From assembly GCF_001435585.1 (NCBI RefSeq), contig NZ_AZEC01000001.1:434001-498000 (forward strand): 64,000 bases of DNA. The letters are read 5' to 3'. Both the position numbers and the translations under genes were made by a program. The notes below the pieces were generated by a model. It ran no database searches, had not been told where the DNA came from, and was given only the letters and a program-made list of their open reading frames with translations. The DNA comes from Schleiferilactobacillus perolens DSM 12744. Its GTDB lineage: Bacteria > Bacillota > Bacilli > Lactobacillales > Lactobacillaceae. Positions 1 to 7,827 of the stretch are shown here, piece by piece. Numbering within the stretch: position 1 is the stretch's first letter; each line of letters opens with the position of its first letter.

Positions 1-1116
1 GGTAAGGATTGGGCCAATTATATTTCTCCCGCATATCGGGCGACATTTAACATGATGGGATTCATGTTTGCTGGAACGATGTCATATAAATTGGCTGAGA
101 ATTACAAACTGGATAAACTGACTTCCATGGTCCTTGGGTTGGTCGCCTACGTGATCGTTTTGCCAAAGACAGTGAGGTCTGCCAAGGGAGAAATCGTATC
201 GAACGTTTTATCCTTTGATTGGACCGGTACGCAAGGTGTTATCACAGCCATTATTATGTCCATTATCACTGTTGAAATCATTCGATTCTGTGTCAAGCGT
301 AACCTCACGATAAAGATGCCCCAGAGTGTTCCCGATATGGTGAGTAAAGCATTCAGTGCGCTGATTCCAGGCTTCCTGATTGCCTTAGTAGGATTAATTA
401 TTAGCGGTGTGGGGATGGCCATTTCTGGTTCTTTCCCGCAATTGATTTATTCACTGGTGCAAGTACCGATTCAAGGTGTCATCGGAGCACCGTTCGCAAT
501 TATCATTGTGGCCGGGCTAAACGGACTCCTTTGGTGGTTCGGTATTCATCCAACAGTCATTAACTCGATGCTCTACCCAATTCTGTATGCCAATGCCGAT
601 AAGAATCAGGCGTTGTATGAAGCAGGTAAGTTAACATCACATTCTGGGAATTTTGGTACTGTGCAGATGTTGGATCAATTTGCAACGATCGGCGGTGCCG
701 GGTGTACGATCGGCTTGGCCATTACAATGGTCATCGTGGCCCATTCCTCACGGATGAAAGCCATGTCCAAAATTGCAGTCATTCCGTCGTTCTTCAATAT
801 TAACGAGCCGATGATATTTGGTTTGCCAGTCATCTTTAATCCATTGATGCTAATACCAGTTACCATTGCACCAATCGTATCGGTTTTACTGGCATTCTTA
901 TCCATGTCGATTGGATTTATGCCAATGTTTCGTAGCATTCAGGCACCTTGGGCCACGCCGTTTCTGTTTTCGGGGTTTCTCGTGTCCGGATGGCAAGGTG
1001 CAGTGACTCAGTGTGCGGCCGTGGCGGCGTGTGTCGCCATCTATTACCCATTTGTGAAGGCACTGGACAATGAATATACGAAGGAAGAACAAGGTCAAGA
1101 AGGGACAGAATACTAA
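1..1116 (+). CDS. PTS EIIC permease, lactose/cellobiose family (5' end outside window)
   Basis: The frame is open from base 1, so the N-terminus lies outside the window; about 371 residues are visible. The protein is strongly hydrophobic with many membrane helices and carries typical EIIC (cellobiose family) blocks: NMMGFMFAGTMSYKLAENY near the visible start, GLLWWFGIHPTVIN in the middle and the substrate-binding-type segment FNINEPMIFGLPVIFNP. It would move a sugar across the membrane with phosphorylation supplied by separate EIIA and EIIB proteins, neither of which is visible. The next gene starts 2 bases after its stop, so the two are very probably one transcript. Substrate cannot be told from sequence. 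Confidence 0.93.
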   Translation, partial: GKDWANYISPAYRATFNMMGFMFAGTMSYKLAENYKLDKLTSMVLGLVAYVIVLPKTVRSAKGEIVSNVLSFDWTGTQGVITAIIMSIITVEIIRFCVKRNLTIKMPQSVPDMVSKAFSALIPGFLIALVGLIISGVGMAISGSFPQLIYSLVQVPIQGVIGAPFAIIIVAGLNGLLWWFGIHPTVINSMLYPILYANADKNQALYEAGKLTSHSGNFGTVQMLDQFATIGGAGCTIGLAITMVIVAHSSRMKAMSKIAVIPSFFNINEPMIFGLPVIFNPLMLIPVTIAPIVSVLLAFLSMSIGFMPMFRSIQAPWATPFLFSGFLVSGWQGAVTQCAAVAACVAIYYPFVKALDNEYTKEEQGQEGTEY

Positions 1117-1118
1117 TC

Positions 1119-2297
1119 ATGAAAGCAGAGAATTACGCCGACATTGTCACTGAAGTGGATAAAGAACAAGCCGAGCCATTTGTACCGATGGCGCCGGAGA
1201 TTGTCCAAACGTCATCTTTTTATTTCGCGACATACGAACAATTCATGGCAGATAGTGCAGATGAAAAGAACCATTTTGTTTATACGCGGGGTTCAAATCC
1301 GACGATTCGTTCTTTGGAAGACAAGTTGGCATGGCTTGAAGGCGGCGAGAAGTGTAAGGTGTTTGCATCTGGGATGGGGGCCATTTCATCGACTCTTTTC
1401 ACTCTTTTACGTGCCGGCGATCATATTTTGATGGTGAACACGATTTATGGTGAAGCAGTGTCTTTTGCCAAGTATTTGGCCAAGTTCGGCGTGGTACTCG
1501 ACAAAATTGATGTGGGTAATACGGATGAGATTGAAGCACATATCACTGAGCAGACCAAGATGATCTATTTTGAGAGTCCATCATCGCAGAAATTTGAGAT
1601 GCTTGATTTAGAAAAGATTGCCGCCATGGCGAAAACCAAGAAGATTTATACGGTGATTGATGGCACTTGGGCATCACCTTTGTTCCAACACCCCTTGGAC
1701 CATGGTATTGATATCGTGATTCATTCATTATCCAAATATATTGGCGGTCACTCAGATTTGGTCGGTGGTGCAGTCATTGGCAAGACTAACTTGGTGGACA
1801 ATATCTTTGCCAACGGTCATCAGGCGTTAGGGGCCGTGATCAGTCCCTTTGATGCCTGGCTGGCCATTCGAGGAATCCGGACATTGCCGGTGCGCATGGC
1901 CTATGTCGATAAAGCCATCCGTACTGTATTGGATCAATTGAAAAATGATCCGCGCATTGCAAAAATTGACCATCCATACTGTGGTGATGCAGAGCAGCAA
2001 CGCTTGGCATCCAAATATTTGAGCGGGTACGGTTCACTGTTTGGGATGGACATGGCTGATGAAGACTTCGATAAATTGAAAGTGTTCGTGGATAGCTTGC
2101 GCGTGGTGTCCATCGGCGTCAGCTGGGGTGGTTTTGAGAGTCTAGCACTGCCGTCATACAAGGGAAATAACAAGGAAAACTTAGTCGCTCGTGGATTGCC
2201 AATTTCCCATATCCGAATGTACGTTGGGCTGGAGGATCCACAAACAATTGTTACGGACATTCACCAGGCAATGGATAAGGCGTACGGTAAGATTTAA
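1119..2297 (+). CDS. PLP-dependent Cys/Met-metabolism enzyme (cystathionine gamma-synthase / beta-lyase family)
   Basis: The 392-residue length fits the family. Visible motifs are YTRGSNPT (cofactor phosphate contact from the partner subunit), ASGMGAISS (phosphate cup), the aspartate of VIDGTWASP that holds the PLP ring nitrogen, and HSLSKYIGGHSDLVGG with the PLP lysine; the C-terminal SHIRMYVGLED holds the substrate-carboxylate arginine. Family members make or break C-S bonds of cystathionine, homocysteine, cysteine or methionine. The start lies 2 bases after the upstream PTS permease stop, suggesting co-transcription with a sugar transporter, which is not the usual setting for a transsulfuration enzyme. 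Synthase, beta-lyase or gamma-lyase activity cannot be separated by eye. Confidence 0.9.
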   Translation: MKAENYADIVTEVDKEQAEPFVPMAPEIVQTSSFYFATYEQFMADSADEKNHFVYTRGSNPTIRSLEDKLAWLEGGEKCKVFASGMGAISSTLFTLLRAGDHILMVNTIYGEAVSFAKYLAKFGVVLDKIDVGNTDEIEAHITEQTKMIYFESPSSQKFEMLDLEKIAAMAKTKKIYTVIDGTWASPLFQHPLDHGIDIVIHSLSKYIGGHSDLVGGAVIGKTNLVDNIFANGHQALGAVISPFDAWLAIRGIRTLPVRMAYVDKAIRTVLDQLKNDPRIAKIDHPYCGDAEQQRLASKYLSGYGSLFGMDMADEDFDKLKVFVDSLRVVSIGVSWGGFESLALPSYKGNNKENLVARGLPISHIRMYVGLEDPQTIVTDIHQAMDKAYGKI

Positions 2298-2316
2298 ACT
2301 GAAAAATAATTCGATG

Positions 2317-2350
2317 AAAGACTGCCAGGACCGTTCTTGGCGGTCTTTTA
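2317..2350 (+). terminator. Rho-independent terminator
   Basis: AAAGACTGCCA pairs with TGGCGGTCTTT (one G-T wobble) around a 9-base loop, followed by TTAATT. It closes the PTS/PLP-enzyme transcript. Confidence 0.75.
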
Positions 2351-2442
2351 ATTCCCACTTTTGATATTTAATCACCACAATCATTGCTTATACTGCCGTT
2401 TCAAGCCATAATGAACGTAATTTAATGGAGGGCTTAAACGGG

Positions 2443-2859
2443 ATGCCGCAACTTTATTTTATTTGCACTGGTAATTCCTGTCGCAGTCAAATGGCCGAGG
2501 GGTTTGCCAAGGCTATTTTCGGTGCTGATTGGCGAATTGCCAGCGGTGGTTTAGAAGCACAGGATTTGAATCCTTTGGCTGTTAAAGTAATGGCAGAAAA
2601 GGGTATTGATATTTCTAATAATAAATCGACAGTGATTGATCGAGATTATTTGAGTCATTCTGATTTCGTCGTTGCGCTTTCTGACGTGGCTTGGGAGAAT
2701 TTTCCGCCAGCTCCGCCGAGTGTGCAACGACTTTTTTGGCGGATTCCGGATCCGGCGACCGCGCGGGGGCGTGACGATGCCGAGGTTTTGCCCGTGTATC
2801 GGTTAGTGCGCGACGCCATTCAGCGCCGGGTGTTTGCCCTGAAGGCGGCCGTTGGATAG
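2443..2859 (+). CDS. ArsC/low-molecular-weight phosphatase-fold protein lacking redox cysteines
   Basis: A 138-residue protein of the arsenate-reductase (thioredoxin-type) family. ATG 2443 was chosen because GGAGGG at 2427-2432 lies 10 bases upstream; an earlier in-frame ATG at 2425 would overlap this ribosome site. The N-terminal P-loop CTGNSCRS (C8 nucleophile, R14) and the general-acid DPA segment are intact. The two cysteines that relay the disulfide in ArsC (C82/C89 in Staphylococcus) are replaced here by Ser80 and Phe87, whereas the next gene keeps both. It therefore should not work as a thioredoxin-coupled arsenate reductase; phosphatase activity or loss of function are the alternatives. 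C-terminal third has higher G+C than the rest. Confidence 0.85.
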   Translation: MPQLYFICTGNSCRSQMAEGFAKAIFGADWRIASGGLEAQDLNPLAVKVMAEKGIDISNNKSTVIDRDYLSHSDFVVALSDVAWENFPPAPPSVQRLFWRIPDPATARGRDDAEVLPVYRLVRDAIQRRVFALKAAVG

Positions 2860-2950
2860 AGCCTTGAAATCCATATTTCCCCACTGTTGTCGGATCTCAT
2901 CACGGATGTCATAATCAAGGTACATCATAAAACGAAAGGGCTTTACAATT

Positions 2951-3382
2951 ATGCCGCAAATATATTTTCTCTGTACCGGGAATTCCTGTCGCAGTCAAAT
3001 GGCAGAAGGATTTGCTAAAGCAATATTGGGATCACAATGGCGGGTGGCGAGTGCAGGCATTGAAGCCCATGGCCTGAATCCGTTGGCTGTGCAAGTGATG
3101 GCGGAGAAAGGAATTGATATTTCTCACAACCAATCTAAGATGATTGATGACAACTACCTATTCAGTTCTGATTTAGTGGTGACGCTTTGCGGCGATGCGC
3201 GGGATCGGTGTCCAATAACGCCGCCACAAATTAAACGGCTGCACTGGCCGCTGGCTGACCCCGCTCAGGCGCAAGGCACAGAAGCACAAAAGCTGACGGT
3301 GTTTCGGACGGTGCGCGATGAGATTGAAAAACGCGTCGAGGCATTGGTCCGAGTAGATGAAGGGAGCCGTGTCGATGACTGA
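2951..3382 (+). CDS. Arsenate reductase ArsC-like (thioredoxin-coupled type)
   Basis: 143 residues, a close paralog of the gene just upstream. It has the complete ArsC set: P-loop CTGNSCRS with C8, and [10 protein letters not shown] with C80 and C87 at the spacing of the Staphylococcus C82/C89 pair. Family members reduce arsenate to arsenite through a three-cysteine relay regenerated by thioredoxin. No arsB, acr3 or arsR is adjacent, so arsenate resistance is inference and a phosphatase role remains possible. AAAGGG lies upstream of ATG 2951. Its end overlaps the start of the following pentapeptide-repeat gene by 8 bases, suggesting translational coupling. Confidence 0.88.
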   Translation: MPQIYFLCTGNSCRSQMAEGFAKAILGSQWRVASAGIEAHGLNPLAVQVMAEKGIDISHNQSKMIDDNYLFSSDLVVTLCGDARDRCPITPPQIKRLHWPLADPAQAQGTEAQKLTVFRTVRDEIEKRVEALVRVDEGSRVDD

Positions 3383-3980
3383 TAATCTAATCGTAACCGA
3401 TCAAACCATCAGTCTAGATGATTTGGCGGAGGGTACGACTTATCGCCACTGCACGATCGACTATTCTAATCAGGAGATTAACGTCCAACGGGTGACACTG
3501 GATAACTGTACTTTCCGCCAGCACGACTTCTCGAAGAGTGCCTGGTTGGATTGCACTTTTATTGGAATCGATTGGTCGAATTGTCAGTTTGACGGCAGTT
3601 ATTTTACCGACTGTGTCTTTCAAGATGCCAAGCTGTTAGGTGCCGATATGTACCGTTGCGGCCTGATTAATCTAAAAATGACGGACTGCCTAGCCAATTA
3701 CGTCAATTTTTCCGAAAGCATTATCAAGGGCATTACTGTGCAAGATTGCCGACTTGTTGAGTCTTATTGGACCGCCATCAAATTCACCCGCAAGATCAGT
3801 TTTCACGGATGTGATCTGACCCGAGCAGACTTTGGTGAGACCAAGCTGAAGAGTGTCGATTTCACTTCGTCCGAGTTGAGCGGCTTACGGTTCGATTGGC
3901 ACTTGGCGTACGGGATGAAGATTTCTCCAGACCAAGCACCGAACTTGGTGGCGATGCTGGGCATTAATGTCGTGTCGTGA
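3375..3980 (+). CDS. Pentapeptide-repeat protein
   Basis: About 201 residues built from repeats of the A(D/N)LXX type (for example [20 protein letters not shown] and [20 protein letters not shown]), predicted to fold as a right-handed quadrilateral beta helix. The ending [20 protein letters not shown] resembles the C-terminal helix of YjbI/Qnr-like members. ATG 3375 is preferred over the in-frame ATG 3357 because AGGGAG lies 9 bases before it. Relatives include DNA-mimic proteins that protect gyrase, but most have no known role, so quinolone protection should not be assumed. Overlaps the ArsC-like stop by 8 bases and is followed after 19 bases by ribokinase. Confidence 0.85.
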   Translation: MTDNLIVTDQTISLDDLAEGTTYRHCTIDYSNQEINVQRVTLDNCTFRQHDFSKSAWLDCTFIGIDWSNCQFDGSYFTDCVFQDAKLLGADMYRCGLINLKMTDCLANYVNFSESIIKGITVQDCRLVESYWTAIKFTRKISFHGCDLTRADFGETKLKSVDFTSSELSGLRFDWHLAYGMKISPDQAPNLVAMLGINVVS

Positions 3981-3999
3981 TAAGGAAGGATGGGATGTC

Positions 4000-4923
4000 A
4001 TGATCAATACAGTCACTGTGATCGGGAGTATTAACGTAGATAACATTTTGCACATTCAAGCGCTGCCTAAACCGGGTGAAACCATTGCGATGAGTGGGTA
4101 TTCAACTGCCGGTGGGGGTAAAGGTGCTAACCAAGCAATCGCAGCGGCCCGGTCCGGTGCTAAGACTGCGTTTATTGGCGCAGTGGGAAACGACGCCAAT
4201 GGTGAATACATGAAGACCCAGCTTCTTGAGAATGGGATCAACGTTCAAGCGGTCAAAACGACCTCTGAGGCGGCGACTGGTCAGGCGTATATTTTATTGC
4301 AGAGTTCTGGACAAAACTCAATCATCATTGACCACGGAGCTAATGCCCAGGTGACAGTGGCCGATGTGGACGCGGTGGCGGCTGCGATTCAGTCATCCAC
4401 CTTTTTGGTGACAGAATTTGAAACGCCATTGCCCGCGGATGAAGAAGCTTTTCAAATTGCTCGGGCAGCAGGTGTTAAAACCATTTTGAATCCTGCCCCG
4501 GCAGTGGCTCAGATTCCAGAGTCGCTGTTGCGGCTGACGGACATTATTGTGCCCAATGAAACAGAGAGCCAAGCGATCACTGGTATTTCGGTCGATGATG
4601 AGCCGTCATTGAAGGCGAGTGCTGAATATTATCACAAGTTAGGCGTAGAAACCGTGATTATCACCTTAGGCGATCGGGGAGCTTATGTCGCCAGCGGCAA
4701 TATTTCAGAACTGGTGCCAGCCTACAAAGTGCAAGCTGTGGACACCACGGCTGCTGGGGATACTTTCATTGGTGCTTTAGCTGCAGAGTTGCGGCCAGAC
4801 GGCAGTAATCTCTTGGCAGCAGTGCAGTATGCCAGTCGAGCAGCCTCCCTCACGGTTCAAAAACTTGGGGCGTTTCCGTCTATTCCGTTGAGAAAATCAG
4901 TGTTGCTTGCCCAGAAAGAATAA
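4000..4923 (+). CDS. rbsK: Ribokinase (PfkB family)
   Basis: 307 residues; the start at ATG 4000 follows AGGAAGGA by 9 bases and gives the normal opening INTVTVIGSINVDNILHIQ. The PfkB signatures are present: GGGKGANQAIAAARSG near the N-terminus and DTTAAGDTFIGALAAEL near the C-terminus with the catalytic aspartate and anion hole. It phosphorylates ribose (or a related sugar) to ribose-5-phosphate in the cytoplasm. No ribose transporter or RbsD lies beside it; the nearby nucleoside hydrolase could be a source of free ribose. Ends at a strong bidirectional terminator. Confidence 0.92.
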   Translation: MINTVTVIGSINVDNILHIQALPKPGETIAMSGYSTAGGGKGANQAIAAARSGAKTAFIGAVGNDANGEYMKTQLLENGINVQAVKTTSEAATGQAYILLQSSGQNSIIIDHGANAQVTVADVDAVAAAIQSSTFLVTEFETPLPADEEAFQIARAAGVKTILNPAPAVAQIPESLLRLTDIIVPNETESQAITGISVDDEPSLKASAEYYHKLGVETVIITLGDRGAYVASGNISELVPAYKVQAVDTTAAGDTFIGALAAELRPDGSNLLAAVQYASRAASLTVQKLGAFPSIPLRKSVLLAQKE

Positions 4924-4965
4924 TAAAAGCCGAGTCAACTTTGCAAGGCTGACTCGGCTTTTATT
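4922..4965. terminator. Bidirectional terminator
   Basis: A perfect 16-bp inverted repeat (AATAAAAGCCGAGTCA / TGACTCGGCTTTTATT) with a 12-base loop sits between converging rbsK and the SDR gene. It provides a T-tract on both strands. Confidence 0.92.
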
Positions 4966-4976
4966 GTGACCATAAT

Positions 4977-5699
4977 CTACTCTGGAACTTGGGAAAGCAC
5001 TTTACCATCTGGGCCAATAATTTGGCCATTATGATCTTGCCCATCCAACAAAACATCCACAATCTGCTGGCCGGCTTCCTCAACGGATTGCATAAATTGA
5101 CCTTGTTGATGGTGATTGATGTCGGTTGACACGCCACCGGGAAATAGGCCAAAGATACTCAATGGTTCCTGATGCTGGATAAAATCAGCGGCCATATTTT
5201 GAATCAGCCCGTTCAAGGCATATTTCGACACGCTATAAGCCAACGGATGGTACCACACTGTCGTGGATCCGGGACCGGTTAAATTAGCAATGCGGCCATG
5301 ATTGGTACGTAAGGTGGGTGCCATTGCCTGAATCACAGCCATGGTGCCTAACAGATTAACTTTTAGTGTGGCCTCTAAATCGGCCGGAGTCGTCGCTAAG
5401 GCACGCTTTTCCATGTCTCCGGCAATGCCCGCATTGTTCACGAGCAGCGTCAAATCTGGATGGTGTTGGGCGACGTCATCGCCGGCTTGAGCAATCGAGT
5501 CTGGATCATTGAGATCGAGCGCGACTTGATCAAAATGTGCCATATCTAAACCACTTGCGACTAGTTGGTTCGTCGCTTCTGTGGCCTTGTTCAAAGTCCG
5601 GGCAGCAATGATCACTTGCCAACCGTGATTGGCTAATTGCCGAGTGATTTCGTAACCGATACCACGGTTGGCACCGGTCACTAGCGCTGTTTGTGTCAT
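4977..5699 (-). CDS. Short-chain dehydrogenase/reductase
   Basis: 240 residues with a classical SDR plan: N-terminal TGANRGIGYE (TGxxxGxG cofactor loop), LLVNNAGIAGD (NNAG), and the active-site SVSKYALNG with YxxxK preceded by the serine region. The absence of an acidic residue just after the first beta strand and the arginine in the glycine loop are compatible with NADP(H), but the substrate is unknown. Resembles carbonyl reductase-like SDRs. The upstream nucleoside hydrolase ends 27 bases before its start on the same strand, so the two may be co-transcribed. Confidence 0.9.
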   Translation of the reverse strand: MTQTALVTGANRGIGYEITRQLANHGWQVIIAARTLNKATEATNQLVASGLDMAHFDQVALDLNDPDSIAQAGDDVAQHHPDLTLLVNNAGIAGDMEKRALATTPADLEATLKVNLLGTMAVIQAMAPTLRTNHGRIANLTGPGSTTVWYHPLAYSVSKYALNGLIQNMAADFIQHQEPLSIFGLFPGGVSTDINHHQQGQFMQSVEEAGQQIVDVLLDGQDHNGQIIGPDGKVLSQVPE

Positions 5700-5726
5700 A
5701 CGATCACCTCATTGATTTTTGTTGGA

Positions 5727-6659
5727 CTACTTGTTGGTGGCGGCGATGGCGTTCACCAACCATTGCTCGAACTGTGCCGGATCCACCGCTGTGGCCACGG
5801 TGGCGTTGGGAGCATGGTGCAAGCGGCCAGTGAGATCGATCAGCGAAGCACCGGCCGTCAAGGCCCCTTGGGTTTCAATTGCGATGTAGGTATCCACCAA
5901 AGTAAACATTTCGGGTTCAACTAGCATGGCAATTGCCAAGGCATCATACATCCGCAGTCCAGTCTCGAAACTGCCGCTGCGGTAGTGAGAAAAGAGACCG
6001 TAAAACATATCGCCGACTTTACCAAGATGCTTGATCTTCTCAGAGGTGGCCGGCATCACTTCGGCTTGCAGGCCCACTTCCAGAGGGGCCACTTTTATGG
6101 GCACGCCACTCTGGAAAACCATCGCTGCGGCTTCTGGATCACTGACGAAGTTGAATTCGGCTAGGACACCATAATTACCGCGGCCCAACGCACCGCCCAT
6201 CAAGACAATTTCTGCGATCTTTTCCCGATCGGCGGGATAGAGATGGAGCAGAATCGCGATATCCGTTAATGGGCCGATCCCAATCACCGTCGTCTTCGTG
6301 GTGTTGTGGTTAATGACCGCATGCATTGCTGCGACGGCACTTCGGGTGTGGTCTGCGGTGACTGTTGGTGTGGGGAAAGGATACCCTTTCATGCCACTCT
6401 TGCCATGAATCACACTGGCATTGATGGTGGGACGCAGCAAAGGTCGATCACTGCCGGGGACTACTGGGACATTTTTTCCTAAAAAGGTGAGTAATTGCAG
6501 TGTATTGTGGGTGGTGTTTTCAAGATCCACGTTGCCAGCCAGGGGTGTGATTAGCTGGATATCCAACTGGTCACTGGCGAGTGCCACCGCAATGGCGACG
6601 GCATCGTCAATGCCGGGGTCGGTGCTGATGATGGTGGGTTTTGGGGTTTGTGTAGACAA
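5727..6659 (-). CDS. Nucleoside hydrolase (inosine-uridine preferring family)
   Basis: 310 residues. The N-terminal calcium-binding signature TDPGIDDAVAIAVAL (DxDxxxDD-type cluster), the mid-protein IVLMGGALGRGNYG and the C-terminal MYDALAIAML are all present. Enzymes of this family split the N-glycosidic bond of purine and pyrimidine nucleosides to give base and ribose, for salvage. The start at 6659 is preceded by AGGAGG at about 10 bases on the minus strand. Preference for purine or pyrimidine nucleosides cannot be read from sequence. Confidence 0.93.
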   Translation of the reverse strand: MSTQTPKPTIISTDPGIDDAVAIAVALASDQLDIQLITPLAGNVDLENTTHNTLQLLTFLGKNVPVVPGSDRPLLRPTINASVIHGKSGMKGYPFPTPTVTADHTRSAVAAMHAVINHNTTKTTVIGIGPLTDIAILLHLYPADREKIAEIVLMGGALGRGNYGVLAEFNFVSDPEAAAMVFQSGVPIKVAPLEVGLQAEVMPATSEKIKHLGKVGDMFYGLFSHYRSGSFETGLRMYDALAIAMLVEPEMFTLVDTYIAIETQGALTAGASLIDLTGRLHHAPNATVATAVDPAQFEQWLVNAIAATNK

Positions 6660-6865
6660 AATGTTGCCTCCTTGTGAGTGGTGTATTGTTACTATTGATA
6701 GTATCGCGAATGGTCGGTAATTTATACAGTAGCCGCTCTCAATTGAAAGTGGTTGAGCTCCTCAACGTGACAAAAGTGTTAGCTGAAAGCATTTACACCC
6801 AAACGGCGAGAATGCTATATTGGCTGAGCAAAGACACTAAGCAGATAAAAACGGGGAGATGACCA

Positions 6866-7057
6866 ATGAGTAAAGTATTAGGCAGGCGGTGGTTGCGCTT
6901 TGTGTTGCCGCTATCGATCATGGTGATCATCGGTTTGATGTTGTGCGATGTACTGATCGGCATCGGGCACGGGGCAATCGCGCTTAACTTCAAGCGGTAT
7001 GCGGTCATGTTTGTGTTTCTCAATGTGTTGGGGCTCATTTTTAAAGACCGCGAATGA
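6866..7057 (+). CDS. Small membrane protein of unknown function
   Basis: A 63-residue ORF with GGGGAGATG before ATG 6866 at normal spacing. The protein has a basic N-terminus (KVLGRRWLRF), a hydrophobic segment VLPLSIMVIIGLMLCDVLIG and a second one AVMFVFLNVLGLIF, then ends in KDRE. Two short membrane helices are likely. I do not recognise a family. It stands alone between the nucleoside hydrolase promoter region and a gene-poor stretch. Confidence 0.55.
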   Translation: MSKVLGRRWLRFVLPLSIMVIIGLMLCDVLIGIGHGAIALNFKRYAVMFVFLNVLGLIFKDRE

Positions 7058-7159
7058 GTCGAAAAAAGCAGCCGCGTCAGTTAGAAGTTCTAGCCGGCAC
7101 GGCTGCTTTGCTGATTTCAGTAATAATTTACGCAATGGGGAGTGACCAACAAAAAGTGA

Positions 7160-7365
7160 CCACACGGGATCGTCAGTAATGATGCAGCCTCTGATTATTA
7201 GGGCCTTTAAATGAGAAAATACTGGTTCAGATGTCCCAAAAATGGATGTGGATGTGAAATGTAATAAACAACACATGTGACTTAATCCAAATGACCTTGT
7301 ACCGAAAATTAAAATCGCGATAATATTAAGTGTGATTGTGAATCGGTGGCCACGGTTTCACAATA
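7160..7365 (-). pseudogene. Decayed copy of the neighbouring 98-codon gene
   Basis: Read on the minus strand, this stretch can be aligned with the first half of the gene at 7403-7699. GAAACCGT is shared, then about 24 bases are missing here. The hydrophobic coding part follows in both copies, and the block whose plus strand reads AAATGTAATAAA...GTGACTTAA recurs with the same 64-65-base spacing to a second shared block, TAATA(T/A)TAAGTGT. The copy has no start codon in the matching frame. It looks like the remnant of a tandem duplication. The rest of the 770-base region holds the features listed separately. Confidence 0.4.
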
Positions 7366-7402
7366 TTCCCTCTCTGCTGACGTTCGACGTGGTCGCCTAT
7401 GC

Positions 7403-7699
7403 TCAATCTCCCAATCTCCCAATCAACCAACCTTCCTCCCAGAAGGACTCAACCACCAAAATATCCCAGTTTTGGTGGCTTTTTTCGGCTCTTTCGGTTG
7501 ATATATTCAATTTGAATGGCCCAACCTTTTTGACCATGTTTTTCGACAACCCACCAAATGTAATAAATAACAAAAGTGACTTAACATTCATCGTATTGAA
7601 TATTGTCGCCTGGCTGAGCATAATAATAAGTGTAAGGAATCCGATCATGGTTAATGTCCCCCATACGTTGGCTAGGTGACGGTTTCCTTTTTCCCCCAT
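7403..7699 (-). CDS. Hypothetical small protein with one hydrophobic segment
   Basis: 98 codons. The N-terminal half reads like a small membrane protein (GTLTMIGFLTLIIMLSQATI and VKSLLLFITFGG); the C-terminal half is polar. Ribosome site is weak (G-rich run before ATG 7699). A hairpin with a plus-strand T-tract lies inside the last third of the frame, which lowers confidence. A diverged partial duplicate lies just beyond its 3' end, which supports it being or having been a gene. No family recognised. Confidence 0.35.
   Translation of the reverse strand: MGEKGNRHLANVWGTLTMIGFLTLIIMLSQATIFNTMNVKSLLLFITFGGLSKNMVKKVGPFKLNISTERAEKSHQNWDILVVESFWEEGWLIGRLGD
7452..7487 (+). terminator. Plus-strand terminator-like hairpin
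   Basis: CCACCAAAA and TTTTGGTGG form a 9-bp stem with an 8-base loop followed by CTTTTTT. No plus-strand gene just upstream is convincing. Confidence 0.6.
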
Positions 7700-7725
7700 G
7701 TTTCCACCCCCCCGTGGAACATACT

Positions 7726-7750
7726 CGCCGGCCTTGGCCGGTGTTTTTTT
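7726..7750 (+). terminator. Plus-strand terminator-like hairpin
   Basis: CGCCGGCC-TT-GGCCGGTG forms a tight 8-bp stem followed by seven T residues. A second plus-strand terminator in a region with no clear plus-strand gene. Confidence 0.6.
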
Positions 7751-7775
7751 GGATTAAAAGAGAATATGCAAACGA

Positions 7776-7813
7776 AAAAAACGTCCTCGGTGAGAAAACC
7801 GGGGACGTTTTTA
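7776..7813 (-). terminator. Terminator of the nanE-PTS operon
   Basis: AACGTCCTCGGT and ACCGGGGACGTT pair with one mismatch around GAGAAA; on the minus strand the stem is followed by a T-rich tail. It lies 15 bases after the PTS gene stop. Confidence 0.8.
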
Positions 7814-7827
7814 TTCGCGCGGAGTGA

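Noticed and set aside
2951-4923. Complete arsenic-resistance operon
   Set aside because: No arsenite pump or ArsR is adjacent to the ArsC-like genes; neighbours are a pentapeptide protein and ribokinase.
7332-7679. 115-codon plus-strand frame
   Set aside because: Contains a terminator hairpin, has a poor start, and the opposite strand shows the duplicated coding-like pattern.
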